From Lasiosphaeris hirsuta (lineage: Eukaryota > Ascomycota > Sordariomycetes > Sordariales > Lasiosphaeriaceae), in assembly GCA_030549175.1 (NCBI GenBank), contig JAUKUA010000001.1:62001-126000 (forward strand): a DNA stretch of 64,000 nucleotides, in the 5' to 3' direction. A program made the position numbers and the translations under genes. Every line of letters starts with the position of its first letter. Position 1 is the first letter of the stretch. Below the pieces are notes generated by a model. It ran no database searches. It was not told the DNA's origin and saw nothing but the letters and a program-made list of their open reading frames with translations. Shown in pieces: positions 29,962 through 40,578 of the stretch.

Positions 29962-30854
29962 CTAGCACGAGTACGGCCCCGTCTGGCGCGTGAAATTGCC
30001 GGGCTGGTACATGCCGGTAGTGTCTCCGAGGCACTCGGCTGGGCGAGCATGTCAGTCACGGCAGCACCACGCGAGTAGGCAGGACACGAGCACCACTCAC
30101 CGACGGTAACCAGCTTGAGGTTGTTCGTCTTGGCCCAGTTGATCAGCCACGGGGTCAGGGTGTTGACGGTGCCGGGGTAGACCTCGTGCATGAGGGGGAT
30201 GTGGCCGTTGCCGCTGGCGCCGGCGCGCTGGAAGCCCTGCTGGCTCTGCGCCGGCGACTGGTTGTTCCAGTCGCCCGTGTCGATGTCGTTGGTGATTACC
30301 TTGTAGTTCATCGACTTCATGGTCGCTAGGAACTGCCCGCCCGTGTCGAGGTACGGCGGCCGCATGTAGGCCGGCTTGATGCCCACCAGGTTGACGAGCG
30401 CCTGCTCCACCTTGGTCATCTCGGTCTTGATGTTAGCCTGGCTCATGCTGCCCATGCGGCTGTGGGACCTGTTTTTGAACGCTATCAATATGTGACCCTC
30501 CCCCCCCCTTTCTCAGTACCGGCAAAACACATACCACGAGTGGGACGCGAGCTGGTGGCCCGACGCGTACGCCTTCTCGATGGCCTTTTGCTCCTTGTAG
30601 ATGCACCCGTACAGCGTGCCGGTCCAGAAGAAGGTACCCTTGGCCCCGCCCTTGTCCAGGATGTCGACCAGCTGCCCCGTGTACTGGTACGGCCCGTCGT
30701 CGTACGCCAGCGCCAGCATGCCCGGGCTGCTGCACTTGCTGATGACGATGCCCGGGTTGGGCGCCCGCTTGATGATATCGAGCGGGCTCGGCGCCGGGTA
30801 CGCGGATGCCGCGGCCGCCAGGAGGAGGGCCGTGGCGATGGTTTGCGCGAGCAT
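29962..30854 (-). CDS. secreted polysaccharide (chitin) deacetylase, CE4 family
   Basis: Three exons: 30854-30535, 30468-30101 and 30038-29962; introns 66 and 62 bp, the first with a G-run near its donor. 254 residues. Signal peptide MLAQTIATALLLAAAASA (cut near 18), then a short propeptide ending in KR (29-30), a Kex2-type site. CE4 motifs are YDDGP (51-55; Asp52 and Asp53 as base and metal ligand), HSWSH (105-109; the H-X3-H metal pair, split by intron 1), RPPYLD (143-148), DTGDWN and LMHEVYPGTV (the late His). These residues are intact, so an active enzyme removing N-acetyl groups from chitin or a related polymer in the wall is likely. No chitin-binding module or GPI signal is seen. Confidence 0.9.
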
Positions 30855-31630
30855 CTTGCTGTTTTCTGACCAGCCGGTAAGTGGTTGAGGGAGGAATTCA
30901 TCCCCGGGATGGGGCGGGGGAGGGGAGGAGGGGGTGTTTATATATTGACCTCCAACCCGAGTCCCGCCGCCATCGCCTTTTCCCCCTCCCCCCTTTCGGT
31001 TCGAAAAACTGGATTTGAGGAAAAAAAAACTGGTTAGGTCCGCACTCTCCAACCAGTCGGTCGTGTGGGGAAAAGAGGGCGGCGGAATACTGAATGCGGA
31101 CAAACGGATCCCGCGCAGAGCCCCCCTTATTAGTATCAAAGGGCAGGCCGGCCGGGCCATGGCTGGTCTGGCGATAATATGGCAATCAATCTGGGATCCA
31201 GGGCGCCAAGCGGGCATGACAGCCCAAGGGAGATCTCCCGGTTGCTGGGGGGTAATTAGGGCGGGCATAAACTGCCCAGGACCCACGGCGCAAATGAGGA
31301 AATTGATTGAGTCGGGGTCCGTCGCATTTTACCCGTCTTGTCTTGGGTCCGCGCGGCGGCCGGGGGGAGGGTTTGGTGATGGTTACCACCGGACGGGGAT
31401 GGACGTGAGTCTGGCAATGGCGTAGAGTCGATGGTTGCACAGCATTTGGGGATGAGTACGCAGACACCAATTGTCAACTGCGAGTTCGATGCTTGTGTCA
31501 TTCGGCTGTCTTCGACGCGTTGTTTCTTGTGCGAATTCTTTCAATTGCAGACTCAGCGGAATCTAGTATGGAATCATCACTGAAAGTGACGATGAGGAAT
31601 GTAGAGCCCGAGCATGCGGGTTCGACCTAC

Positions 31631-31785
31631 GTCGCCGCTGACAGCTCCGTGATGGTCCAGCACACGACCCGGAAGGACAGGAAGTCGCGGCAGGGCACTG
31701 TGATGGAGAGCTTGTGGATGGCCTCGGCGATCTCCTGGATCAACTTCTCATCAAAGGGCCCCGGCGATGGGGACAGGTGCTTCAG
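31631..31785 (-). pseudogene. exon-like orphan segment
   Basis: On the minus strand, 155 bp lie between an acceptor-like CACCTTAG and a donor-like GTAGGT. The segment encodes FDEKLIQEIAEAIHKLSITV then CRDFLSFRVVCWTITELSAA without a stop. The composition is strongly protein-like. After the donor the same frame continues past a TAG with FLIVTFSDDSILDSAESAIE, also protein-like. No start or neighbouring exons found. It could be a fragment of a lost gene. Confidence 0.3.
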
Positions 31786-31896
31786 CTAAGGTGTGTGGGG
31801 GGGGGGGGGAAGGATATATACCATCTCCCCAGAGACCTTTCCAACAACCGCCATTGAAGATGTCACAGACCAAGTTGACTCATTGGTATGGGTGTA

Positions 31897-31977
31897 GCCC
31901 CCAGCATACGATTTTCGATACTGGGCTGCCTGGGTGTCCGCATCCCGCAGCTAATGGTTCGATTCTCGGCTGGGGCA
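31897..31977 (+). other. tRNA-like relic (weak)
   Basis: The ends GCCCCCAGC and GCTGGGGC can pair, and GGTTCGATTC precedes the 3' end by a tRNA-like distance. D, anticodon and T stems do not form, so this is at most a decayed tRNA or tRNA-derived element. Confidence 0.15.
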
Positions 31978-32090
31978 TGAAAAACCAGCGTGTGATTTTT
32001 CATAACCTCCGTCGGACTAAAAACTGATCAGCACTATGCCACCTCCGCAACAAGAAAGACGGGTTATCTTTTGGCGAACGGTCTGACTGA

Positions 32091-32136
32091 GGTTTTTTTT
32101 TCTTTTTTTCTTTTTTTTTTAAAAAAAAAAAAAAAA
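32091..32136. repeat. poly-T/poly-A tract
   Basis: T9-11 blocks separated by C, followed directly by A16. It can fold back on itself. Confidence 0.85.
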
Positions 32137-32319
32137 GCCAAACTTTAAGTTTCCACCTCGAAGTCCATTCAGACCGGCTACGTCACCTATTTCAGCGTAG
32201 AACTGTAGATCACCAAGATCTTTGACTGTTTGCACGGGACCCAATCATCATCCTGCGCCCCTATCGTCGCCTCTTCTTTCTGCGCCATCGAATCAAGAAA
32301 TAGCTGCAGCTAGCAGAGA

Positions 32320-32945
32320 GCCCAACCAGGGACACTCGTCTAGGAGAAATTGGGCTCATCATTGACTTTATCGGGTCCAAAAACGGATTGCGGGAGAAGA
32401 TTGAGGAATACGACACTCTGGCTTCCAATGGTAAGATCACATTCGACCTTCTCTGGACCATCTTCCCTCCTTGGGAGTTCGCCTACCAGCACAGCGATTA
32501 CTACGGCCGTCTATTTCTCACCGGGCTCACCCAGCTCGGGCGGATGTCAGATGGCGCTATTGTGCACTTTTCCTTTTTCTCGTCGTGGCATAATGGCAAA
32601 TGTCTACCCTGCTCCGCATGTTCTCTTCCCCTTTATCGACGAGGCTTGAGGAGGGCCAATCGGCGATGGGGATAACCCCAGTGAATGCCATCTCATGCTA
32701 GCGATATCGATGAGATAGGAGGGACGGACGAGGAAGACCGCACAGAAGACGACATCATCGTCTACAACCCTCGTATCACCGCATTCTCCCTGGAGCGCAA
32801 GATTTGGTGTGCGCTGCGGGTCTGTGACCTAACAGAAATCAGCTGGTTCTCGCGGCCTTTTAGCCTCCTGGAGCTGCAGGCGGACAAGAGCTATTCAGGG
32901 CTCAGACGCTTGATGGAAAACTTTGACACGGCGGATTGCTACTAG
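32320..32945 (+). pseudogene. AAA-ATPase-like N-terminal region (DUF7025-like) relic
   Basis: Around 32355-32650 the frame reads SKNGLREKIEEYDTLASNGK, ITFDLLWTIFPPWEFAYQHS. In fungal AAA proteins with a DUF7025-type start, the LW.IFPPG block is characteristic. A second open segment, 32685-32945, has IVYNPRITAFSLERKIWCAL and DLTEISWFSRPFSLLELQA, matching the end of the same domain. The glycines and the region between are degraded and no Walker motifs follow, so the ATPase core is lost. Charged, coiled-coil-like debris with stops continues to about 33380. Confidence 0.5.
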
Positions 32946-33795
32946 GGACTTGACCCTGCTGCTGACAAACAGATCGATTGCTGAGATTGCCAAACAGCTG
33001 TATGACCATGGAGCAATATTCAAGAACCAGGAGGTGGCGATTGAGAACCTGACGGTATAAACGGAAGAGCTACAGTAGGTGAAGGAGGAACACGATCGGC
33101 AGGTACAGGACCTACACTTCAGGATCCGCGAACGAGGTTTCGTCGAGTATCGAGAGGGCGGGTAGTGACTTGAAGACTGGGGAGACGCTCATCAGCGTCA
33201 GGGACATTGTGATCGCTCTCGAGATCAATTTCCTGCCGGAGAAGTCGGCTGAGGCCATCCGGAGGCTCAATGAGCTTCTGGGGCAGCAAAGGTCTAGAAA
33301 AGGGAGAAATACGGCTCTGAGGGGCATACTTCCGGTGATGAGAATGGTCAGGCACACCACCATCGAATCATTTCTCTGAGATCACAGTTTCCTAGGTGGG
33401 TTTTGAATTGAATCCCTTTTACTGCCTATAGTAATTAGGGCAGTACTAACTCAATGGAGCCGAGTTGTTCGATTGACTGCACGAATGGACTGTGACCGTG
33501 ATTGCGACCGATTCCAATATCATTCTATTTGTAAACTAACAAAGTTGCACATGTCCTCGAGACAATCTGGGATGAGGTACATGGCTTTTCCCATTCTCAC
33601 TACCATCCAAAGTTGGATCTAAAAGATTTCCCCCTCCAACTTAATCAATTGATCATATTTACCTTTGATTGAGACGTAAGGACTGGATTTAAAGGGAACA
33701 GAAGCAACTAGGAAACGCGTTGTAAATGGAGACCAAACATTCAGAGCCGGGCTTCATCTGGTTAGTTAGATTAACAGGAAACCTTCCCCTGTCTA
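32946..33795. other. spacer with coiled-coil-like debris
   Basis: 33000-33380 has stop-interrupted Glu/Arg/Lys-rich frames (for example NFLPEKSAEAIRRLNELLGQ), possibly belonging to the AAA-like relic. The rest shows nothing. Confidence 0.4.
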
Positions 33796-34600
33796 TCAAT
33801 GGCCAAGACGACGGCGATGCTCCATCAGCTTGTCCTTCCTCACGAAGCCATTGCCGCCCTTACGGCTGCAATCCGGAGACGGGCAAGGATATCGAGGCGC
33901 ATTGGCATCGTGTTTGCGCATGTGGCGATCGAGGTCAGCGCGGCGCTTGTACGACCTGGTGCAGCCCGGGATGGGGCAAACGTGGCGGGGGCCGGCGACG
34001 GGTGGGGCCGGTAGGGGTACCGGGACGGGGCCGAGGGCAGGGACAATTGGTCGAAGGCCGCTCGGGCCTCCGATGTTCGGCTGCCCAAAGGCCCAGTCGC
34101 TCTGGTTGGCCCATGGGTCGAAGCCAATCACTGGCAGGCCGCCTCCGATGTAGGGAAATGGTGGTCCGGAAGCCAAGTCGCTTCCGGCGTTTTGGTAGAT
34201 CAGTGAGTCAAAGTCACGGTCCGAGCCAGCAGCTCCCGGACATCCCCCGGCCGGGCCGCCCAGATCACCAATACTGTTGGCGAGTTCGGCTCCTTGGGCT
34301 AGCAGAGTTGGGTCGACCATTGTCGTGGGATTCAACGGGGCGTCGAGGGCGTCCAATCTGAAAGTCGCCAAGGCTGCAGTGTCGCCCGAAGGACCAGGAG
34401 GGGCGGCGAAGTCGACCAAAGGGATGGTGTGGAACTCTGCCAAGGGTGTGCATAGAATCTGCGATTGTCTCTTGGGGCATACCATTAGCTGACTAAAAAA
34501 AAAAACTCACGACCCCCTTAAGCTCTTGTGCAAAGCCAACGCTCCAGGCACTGCGACAAGTGCAGCCGCCACGGGTACAGGCAGTGTTGAGCTCGCTCAT
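33796..34600 (-). CDS. C2H2 zinc-finger protein
   Basis: Two exons: 34600-34511 (MSELNTACTRGGCTC ... ELKGV, 30 codons) and 34458-33796; the 52-bp intron has donor GTGAGT, a T11 run, branch GCTAAT and acceptor CGCAG. 250 residues. The first 180 are Gly/Pro/Ala/Asp-rich and probably disordered. The C-terminus has two fingers, CPIPGCTRSYKRRADLDRHM-RKH (C-X4-C-X12-H-X3-H) and CPSPDC ... EHRRRLGH. The CX4C fingers with a preceding HVCP are typical of ascomycete C2H2 proteins, likely nuclear DNA-binding factors. Exon 1 has three Cys in CTRGGCTC. It is divergently transcribed from the C2H2-ankyrin gene. Confidence 0.85.
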
Positions 34601-35115
34601 TTCGTCTGGGGTTTTCTGGTGAAGAGAGGGCTTCCAGTGTCGTAAGATTGCAGATTGGTATGTACAATAGTAGTACTAGTGCGGTGGAGACAAATTCGAA
34701 GTAAAAAAAAAAAGGTTGAAACTCCGAATGATAGGCGACGCAGGCTGTGGGTGAAAAGGTGTACACAGAGAGAGAGGTGAGATGGGGGTTGGGCGGGGAT
34801 GAGGGGAGAAATATGGAATGCTTTGCGGCTCGTTTCTACATCATGGTGCTCGTTCATTTTGGTACCGTGCCAGCTGATCCTTCAACCAACCCGAGCCTGC
34901 CACATTCCCAACCCCTTGGCGGGGCTGCAGACGCCCCTTTATTGCCCCGGCTGTGAACCGAGATGCCTCTGGGATGCATCCGAGTCACAGGCAGACAAGA
35001 TAGCGGCTTCATTCATTTTGGCTTCAAAAGCTTCACCTACCATGCCCTCTTGGTCCACCCACAATCCTTTTCTCAAGTTTTCCCACTTGGTAATTGATCC
35101 GCCACGTGGCACGCC
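34601..35115. promoter_or_regulatory. shared divergent promoter of two C2H2 genes
   Basis: 515 bp between the two starts. It contains an A12-type run (34701-34712). The minus-strand leader is CT- and AC-rich. No TATA box is clear on either side. Confidence 0.5.
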
Positions 35116-36316
35116 ATGGAAACCAAGGCTGGCGCCGAGCTTTTTTCCTGCTCGGATTGTCCAAGAGCCTTTGCAGGCCGGAGAGACTACAAGTCAGTCG
35201 CTTTCAGTCAGTATAGCTCAGGATCACTCACCTCCTAACCCTTTCCTCTCCAGTCCCCACCGAAAGAAGCATGACCGCCCTTACCAATGCCATATTTGTG
35301 CGGCCAAATTCGCTTTGAATGCGGACCTAAAACGCCATACAGCCCGCCATAAGAAGTCTAATGTCAAACTATCTTGCCCGGAATCGGGCTGTGTTTTCAC
35401 GGCGATCCGAAAGGACCACATCTTGAGACATTTTCGAAAGGTTCATGGACAGAGCAGCAAAGATTTAGGCAACACGGGCCTGCGAGCACCCCAAACGCAT
35501 GGCAGCAATAACCTCAAGCTATATGAGGGGGTCGACCTCGATTTCGAAATGCTCCAAGCTGCGGGCCAGGGTGATCCCAAGGCACTCACAGCGTTAATCT
35601 CCAGAGGAGGAAGCATAACGACCACTGGTGAATTGGGACAAACGCCATTGCATGTTGCATCTAAGATGGGACATGTTGCCACCGTCAGGCTGTTGCTCGA
35701 ACTCGGCGCCGACATCAACTCGAGAGACAAAGACGAACAAACACCACTTTTGTGGGCTGTGGAAGGAGGGAGTGATGGTGTTGTGGCGCTACTACTTGAT
35801 GAGGGGGCTCACTCCGATTCAAAGTATTACTTTCACAGCAACACACCGCTGATGTGTGCCGCCAAGAATGGCTACACAAGTGCTGTGAAGCTTCTTCTCG
35901 ACAAGAGGGTTGACTTCACCGATTCGCCGACGCTGGCATGGGCCGCTGAGAATGGTCATACAGATGTTATACAGTTGCTTCTCAGCAAGGGGGCTAACGT
36001 CGAGTCGCTGGGTGGTAGCTGGGATTGCACGCCACTGGCATGCGCCGCTACAAATGGTCATATGGATGCTATGGAGCTACTTCTCAACAAGGGAGCCAAC
36101 ATCGAGGCGAGGAGTAAATACACTGGCTGGACACCGCTACACGTAGCCGTTATGGGAGGTCACATAGCTGCTCTCGAGCTACTTCTTGGCAAGGGAGCCA
36201 ACACCGAGGCGAGGGACCGTTCGGCCCGGACAGCGCTACTAGTAGCCACTGAGAGAGGTCACATAGGTGTTGTCGAGTTACTTCTTGGCAAGGGAGCGAG
36301 GGATTGGATGACCTGA
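35116..36316 (+). CDS. C2H2 zinc-finger and ankyrin-repeat protein
   Basis: Exon 1 35116-35192, intron 35193-35253 (61 bp; donor GTCAGT, branch CCTAAC, acceptor CTCCAG), exon 2 35254-36316; 379 residues. The intron choice is supported because it completes a perfect finger, C-X2-C-X12-H-X3-H, at residues 12-32. Two more fingers follow at 38-58 and 67-90 (HILRHFRKVH). From about 125 to the end there are about seven ankyrin repeats with GxTPLHxA and LLLxxGA signatures (for example GQTPLHVASKMGHVATVRLL, GWTPLHVAVMGGHIAALELL). The TGA at 36314 falls inside the start of an eighth repeat: the same frame goes on as TPLMRVAKRGKIGVLGLLLK to a TGA at 36452. TGG to TGA would fit, so the protein may be truncated by 46 residues. 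Ankyrins bind proteins; fingers suggest a nuclear role. Confidence 0.85.
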
Positions 36317-36454
36317 ACACCGCTAATGCGGGTTGCCAAACGGGGCAAAATAGGTGTTTTGGGGCTACTACTCAAGAATGGGGCCGATCTTAAACGAGCT
36401 GAACAAAATGATGAAAGATCTGAGGAGACGAAAAAACTCAGTGGAGATCTTTGA

Positions 36455-37851
36455 GCTACTGAAATCATATAGAAAACCGTAGCGGGGGCCAACCCAAAAA
36501 GCCAATATACCAAGATGTCTTCAGCATCGCCGACAGAGTTCATGATTCAGATGTGCTGACAGCTTGTTATTGATTTAGTACACCTCAGACTAGTACTTTA
36601 GTTCTTCGATAGGCCATGAGTACCATCTGACCCTTGTTTGTTTGTTAGTGCAGGATCTCAAAGGTATACCTATGAGAAAAGATGCCTTGTTGTGAATATA
36701 GAAAAGCCTTTCAAAATACTAAATATGCTTTTCAAATTGCCAGAAATCCCTTTTTGAAGCTGGGAGACATTTCCAGGGTTTTAATATCTCACATTGGTGC
36801 TTTGGGGGAAGATCACGCGCCAACAAACAAATCATGGCTGGATTGTACCTGCCAAGCCCATCATACAGCCGCCTAGAACAAGGGATGACAGCTACCCTGC
36901 CTCAGCCCAGAGCACCAAAGGGAAGCCCCTCACCCGACCAAATCCCCTCCCCTAGCAGCCTCCATACAACCCATCCTCAGCAGGCTCCACAAATCCCCCA
37001 CCTTGGGAACATGAGCCCAGCAGTAGCTGGAGGACACATTAACCCGTACAACACTCAAGGTTTTAGGAAACCCGCCCCACCGTGAAAACCGCAACACAAA
37101 CCCCTGCTATAGGCGGATACTAGGTCGAGGAGTTCTAGCCCGCAGGGATACAAGAAGTTGCAAGCGGTTTCGGCATGGTTCAATGGGGCGCGTGGCCGGC
37201 AATGTGAGTCAGTTTTGAGGCGAGACCCAAATTCAAGGAGGGGCCTAGGTTGCTAGGGTGGTTAGTACTATGGTCTTGTTTAGGGAGGAAAGGGGGTGAG
37301 AGGGGGGTCCGTAATCGCTTCGCTTCCTCTCTTGGGCGTGTTATTATAGCGTTGGGTAGGCCTAGTCTCATCGTCATGTTGTCTAGGTAAGGCACCCGGC
37401 ACAGTCACTTCATGGAAGGCCACCTAATCCTTAGAGCCAGGTGTAGGGATGAGTGTGAAGCTCCGGTGATGTTGGAGCCCTCCCCTGCTCACCATTGCAG
37501 TCAAGAGCAGTGTCAAAGGCGAGTTCATCGGGATTGGAAGGCCGGATCAAAAGTGTTACGGCCAGGCGATGGTAGGGGGACAAGTATCGTGAGCCGATAC
37601 CCGACGGCGCTACTCAAAGCCTGTTCTTGCCGTTGCCGATGCCTAATTTTGAGACAATCCTCCCAGGGGTAGCTACATATAATGAGCTGACAGAAAGATG
37701 GTTGACACGCACGTACCCTTACCCGCAGACGGAAGCGCAAGTATATGCTCAAGTCTTCAACCAAACATTGGAAGTTATCCAACCAACATGCCAAAGTCCA
37801 AGAGTATCCAAACAGAGGGCATAACACCTATCAACCCCACTACAAGCACCA
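36455..37851. other. intergenic region, no gene seen
   Basis: About 1.4 kb downstream of both flanking genes (convergent arrangement). A Pro/Ser-rich frame at 36834-37085 looks random. Nothing else supported. Confidence 0.45.
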
Positions 37852-40578
37852 TCATGCCCGCGAAGTCGCCCTCGCCCCAAGACCCGTCGCAAACTCACCA
37901 CACACCCTCACCAACACATCGAGAAGCGATGCCCTCGCCGGCGAGCCATCAGCCTCGGCCAAAACCTCCGCCAGATGGACGGGCAACTGGCCGATGGGGT
38001 ATGTCTTATCGTCGACCTTGTGCCCAACCCGCGCCTGCATGCCCGCCCCGTACGCGTCATTCAGGGCGGCCAGAAAGGCGAGGGAGTCGTCAAACAGCTG
38101 GAAGTAGTCGAACGTGAGAAGTCCCTCGAGCTGGGAAGTGATGGTATCGTCGAGGACCTGCAACATCTCGAGCGGGGACAACCTGGACAGCGTGGCTTTG
38201 CGCCGGAGCTGCCTCTCCTTCTCCTCGTCGAGCTTGGTGGGCGTCGGCGAGTTCTTTGTCAGCGCTGCGATGCCGGTGTCGGTGGTGCTGCTTGTATTGC
38301 TATTGCTTGTGCAATTCTCCCCAGCAGCATGTTCCTTGGAACAGGTGGTGCAGTTGCAATAAGGCTGTCCAATGGCCAGATTGGCCCGGTCAACTTGTAG
38401 CCGGTGCTTGATGATCTCCCCGAGGTACCACGGCATCTGGCTACTGTCGAGAACCTCCCAAGCATATCTGTCGTACAAGATTTTGCGGATGGCAATGGCT
38501 GGGACAAATTGACTTTCGACGTTACGGGCGCGATCTGGAGCGAGTCTCGTGCCGGCTCCTGTGGCAAGAACTTTGCTAAAATTGTCGATGACCGAGTAGG
38601 GAGACGACTCCCGAAGACCCCGCTTGAACTGACTGCCCTCGCCATAGGTGTTCATGTATGTGCGCATCTCATCCCACGCTGGCAAATTGGGGTCGGAAAC
38701 CGTAGCGGCACTATACAGATAGGCTGCCGCCTCCAGAACGGTGGATGACATGGCAAACTGATGCCCCATTTGACTTTGAACAAGCTTGGCGCGGACGTCA
38801 AGCAATCCCGACCAAACCGGATCATTTTGTAAGAGAAAGAAAGATTCCGGGTCCTCCGACACACCCATCTTCAAAAACCGTTCCTTCTTGTCCTTGAACG
38901 TGAAGTCTTCGAGCATATAGCGGCTGACTTCCCTGATACGTCTATTCCACAGCTGCCGAAAGTCGCGATCCTTCGGGTTACATGTATGAGTCTCTAGGGC
39001 CTCCTTGAGTCGTGCGGCGGTAACTTGGAGTTGCTCAAAGGGGCGGGAAACTTCGGTTTCCATGATGTTGCGGATATCCACCCAAATCTGGAGGGAGAAA
39101 ACGAGGGCCGAAGAGTACCGGTAGCTCCTCAAACAATCCTCCAAATCAAGCAGAAGCTCAGGCTCGGCGGGCAGGATAGGCTCTTCTTGCCCGTTGGTCT
39201 TGAGTGCTTTTAAATGAGCCGTTTCGAGAAACAGCTGCATTGTCACCCTGCTCTCGAACACCCTCCACGTATCAAGGTCGTGGGCGCCATACACGATAGG
39301 CGTCCGGTCCGAGGGGGGGAGCATCGGGATTTTGAACGGAGGAATTCGTTCCAAAGTGCGCTTGATGGCGCAGTATGCCGAAAATGCGACCCAATCGGCT
39401 TCGTCTCTCGAGATTCGTTCGTTTTTTTCTTCCTCGGAAAGGCCTTCGTACGAGTCGTAATCGACATGGTCGAGACCGAAATTGATGAAGAGCATTTCCA
39501 TCATGAACTCGTACTTGGATAGCTCGGGATTGGTGCCCCTCAGTTCCCAGATAAGGTCCCTTTCGAGGTAGTCGAGGAGCTCAAAGGCGGCGTTCGTGAT
39601 GACGGCGAGGGTCCCAAGGGGGACTGACTGATGATACCAATAGTCGCACCAGCGCTCGGCAACGTAGCTTCGGATGATGTTGAAGTCGTCGAAGAAGCAG
39701 TAAACCATCATGTAGAGATCAAGCTCGTCGTTTTGGAGCTCCTCTTCCCCCCCCATGTATTCGACAAAGTCAATCTCGTCGATCCAAGAACCGGCGTCGT
39801 CCCTGCTACTGCCAGCGTTGTTGCCATTCCCGGCAATATTCTGGGCGGGTTGTGGTTTCTGCGTTTTGGCCATCTTGTGCACTTTCTTTGCACCCTTCTT
39901 CTTGCCCGATTTGCGAGCTTTCTTACTGGCAGAGTTGGCTCCCCCCTCCTCGCCAGACTGGTCGCTTTCATCGGCGCCATTTGCGGCGGGCTGGACATCG
40001 AGATAGGTAAACATGTTGCCCAGGTCAGAAATGTCGATCCGAGTGTTGTTCTCCTTGGACTCTTTCTTGGGGGCCCTGCTGGTGGCAGCCGATACAAGAC
40101 CCTCGAGCTTGGCCAGGACTCGCTCGAGGACACTAATGATGTGGGCATGGTTCGCATTGCTCTGGTTCAGCTTGTCGTTGCTGGAGCCCTCCGTAGCGTT
40201 GCTGAAGAACCTAAAGCTCTTCTTGCGCAGGCCGACGACACCGCGGAGAATATTGAGGGGTGCATCGGGGATCTCGTCGGGGTTCGCATGGTCGGCAACG
40301 CGCTGGGCCAGCACTTCGAGCTCTGACCAGTGGACCGATTGGGCGTTGTCTGGGTCGAGATTGAGCGCGGTTGCGGATGTCTTTGCCTTTCCCTTCTTCT
40401 GGCGCCGCGACTGTTGCTGTGCGCTGTTGGCGCTCTCGTTTGGCTGTGCGTCGGGCTCGGGTGGGTTGTTTGCCACGACCTTCTCTGCTGTCTGCTTCAG
40501 CCAGCTTGTGAATTGGGCTTGGCCGAGCTTGTACCGTCTCCACGTGCCGAGCCCATTGAGTTTCCCGCCCGGATCCAT
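37852..40578 (-). CDS. DUF6604-like large fungal protein
   Basis: Single exon, 908 residues, starting at MDPGGKLNGL (40578); an upstream in-frame ATG (40743) would add 55 unlikely residues. The N-terminus WRRYKLGQAQFTSWLKQTAE, then LEVLAQRVADHANPDEIPDA and LNILRGVVGLRKKSFRFF, matches the DUF6604 domain (about 10-280), a fungus-specific helical domain of unknown role. A Lys-rich low-complexity stretch (KKARKSGKKKGAKKVHKMAK, about 215-235) could be a nuclear signal. The rest is helical with many Trp/Tyr/Phe and acidic residues, and has a Cys cluster CNCTTCSKEH near 785-795. No enzymatic motif or signal peptide. Function unknown. Confidence 0.8.
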   Translation of the reverse strand: MDPGGKLNGLGTWRRYKLGQAQFTSWLKQTAEKVVANNPPEPDAQPNESANSAQQQSRRQKKGKAKTSATALNLDPDNAQSVHWSELEVLAQRVADHANPDEIPDAPLNILRGVVGLRKKSFRFFSNATEGSSNDKLNQSNANHAHIISVLERVLAKLEGLVSAATSRAPKKESKENNTRIDISDLGNMFTYLDVQPAANGADESDQSGEEGGANSASKKARKSGKKKGAKKVHKMAKTQKPQPAQNIAGNGNNAGSSRDDAGSWIDEIDFVEYMGGEEELQNDELDLYMMVYCFFDDFNIIRSYVAERWCDYWYHQSVPLGTLAVITNAAFELLDYLERDLIWELRGTNPELSKYEFMMEMLFINFGLDHVDYDSYEGLSEEEKNERISRDEADWVAFSAYCAIKRTLERIPPFKIPMLPPSDRTPIVYGAHDLDTWRVFESRVTMQLFLETAHLKALKTNGQEEPILPAEPELLLDLEDCLRSYRYSSALVFSLQIWVDIRNIMETEVSRPFEQLQVTAARLKEALETHTCNPKDRDFRQLWNRRIREVSRYMLEDFTFKDKKERFLKMGVSEDPESFFLLQNDPVWSGLLDVRAKLVQSQMGHQFAMSSTVLEAAAYLYSAATVSDPNLPAWDEMRTYMNTYGEGSQFKRGLRESSPYSVIDNFSKVLATGAGTRLAPDRARNVESQFVPAIAIRKILYDRYAWEVLDSSQMPWYLGEIIKHRLQVDRANLAIGQPYCNCTTCSKEHAAGENCTSNSNTSSTTDTGIAALTKNSPTPTKLDEEKERQLRRKATLSRLSPLEMLQVLDDTITSQLEGLLTFDYFQLFDDSLAFLAALNDAYGAGMQARVGHKVDDKTYPIGQLPVHLAEVLAEADGSPARASLLDVLVRVCGEFATGLGARATSRA

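Larger units (their letters stand above)
30855..32319. other. intergenic region with an exon-like relic and poly-T/poly-A
   Basis: No complete gene. 30855-31000 is the deacetylase promoter side. It also holds an exon-like open stretch (31631-31785, listed), a G13 run near 31797-31810 and a T-rich/A-rich palindromic tract at 32091-32136. Confidence 0.45.

Noticed and set aside
36834..37085. Pro/Ser-rich 83-codon frame
   Set aside because: No homology, no promoter, low-complexity; likely chance.
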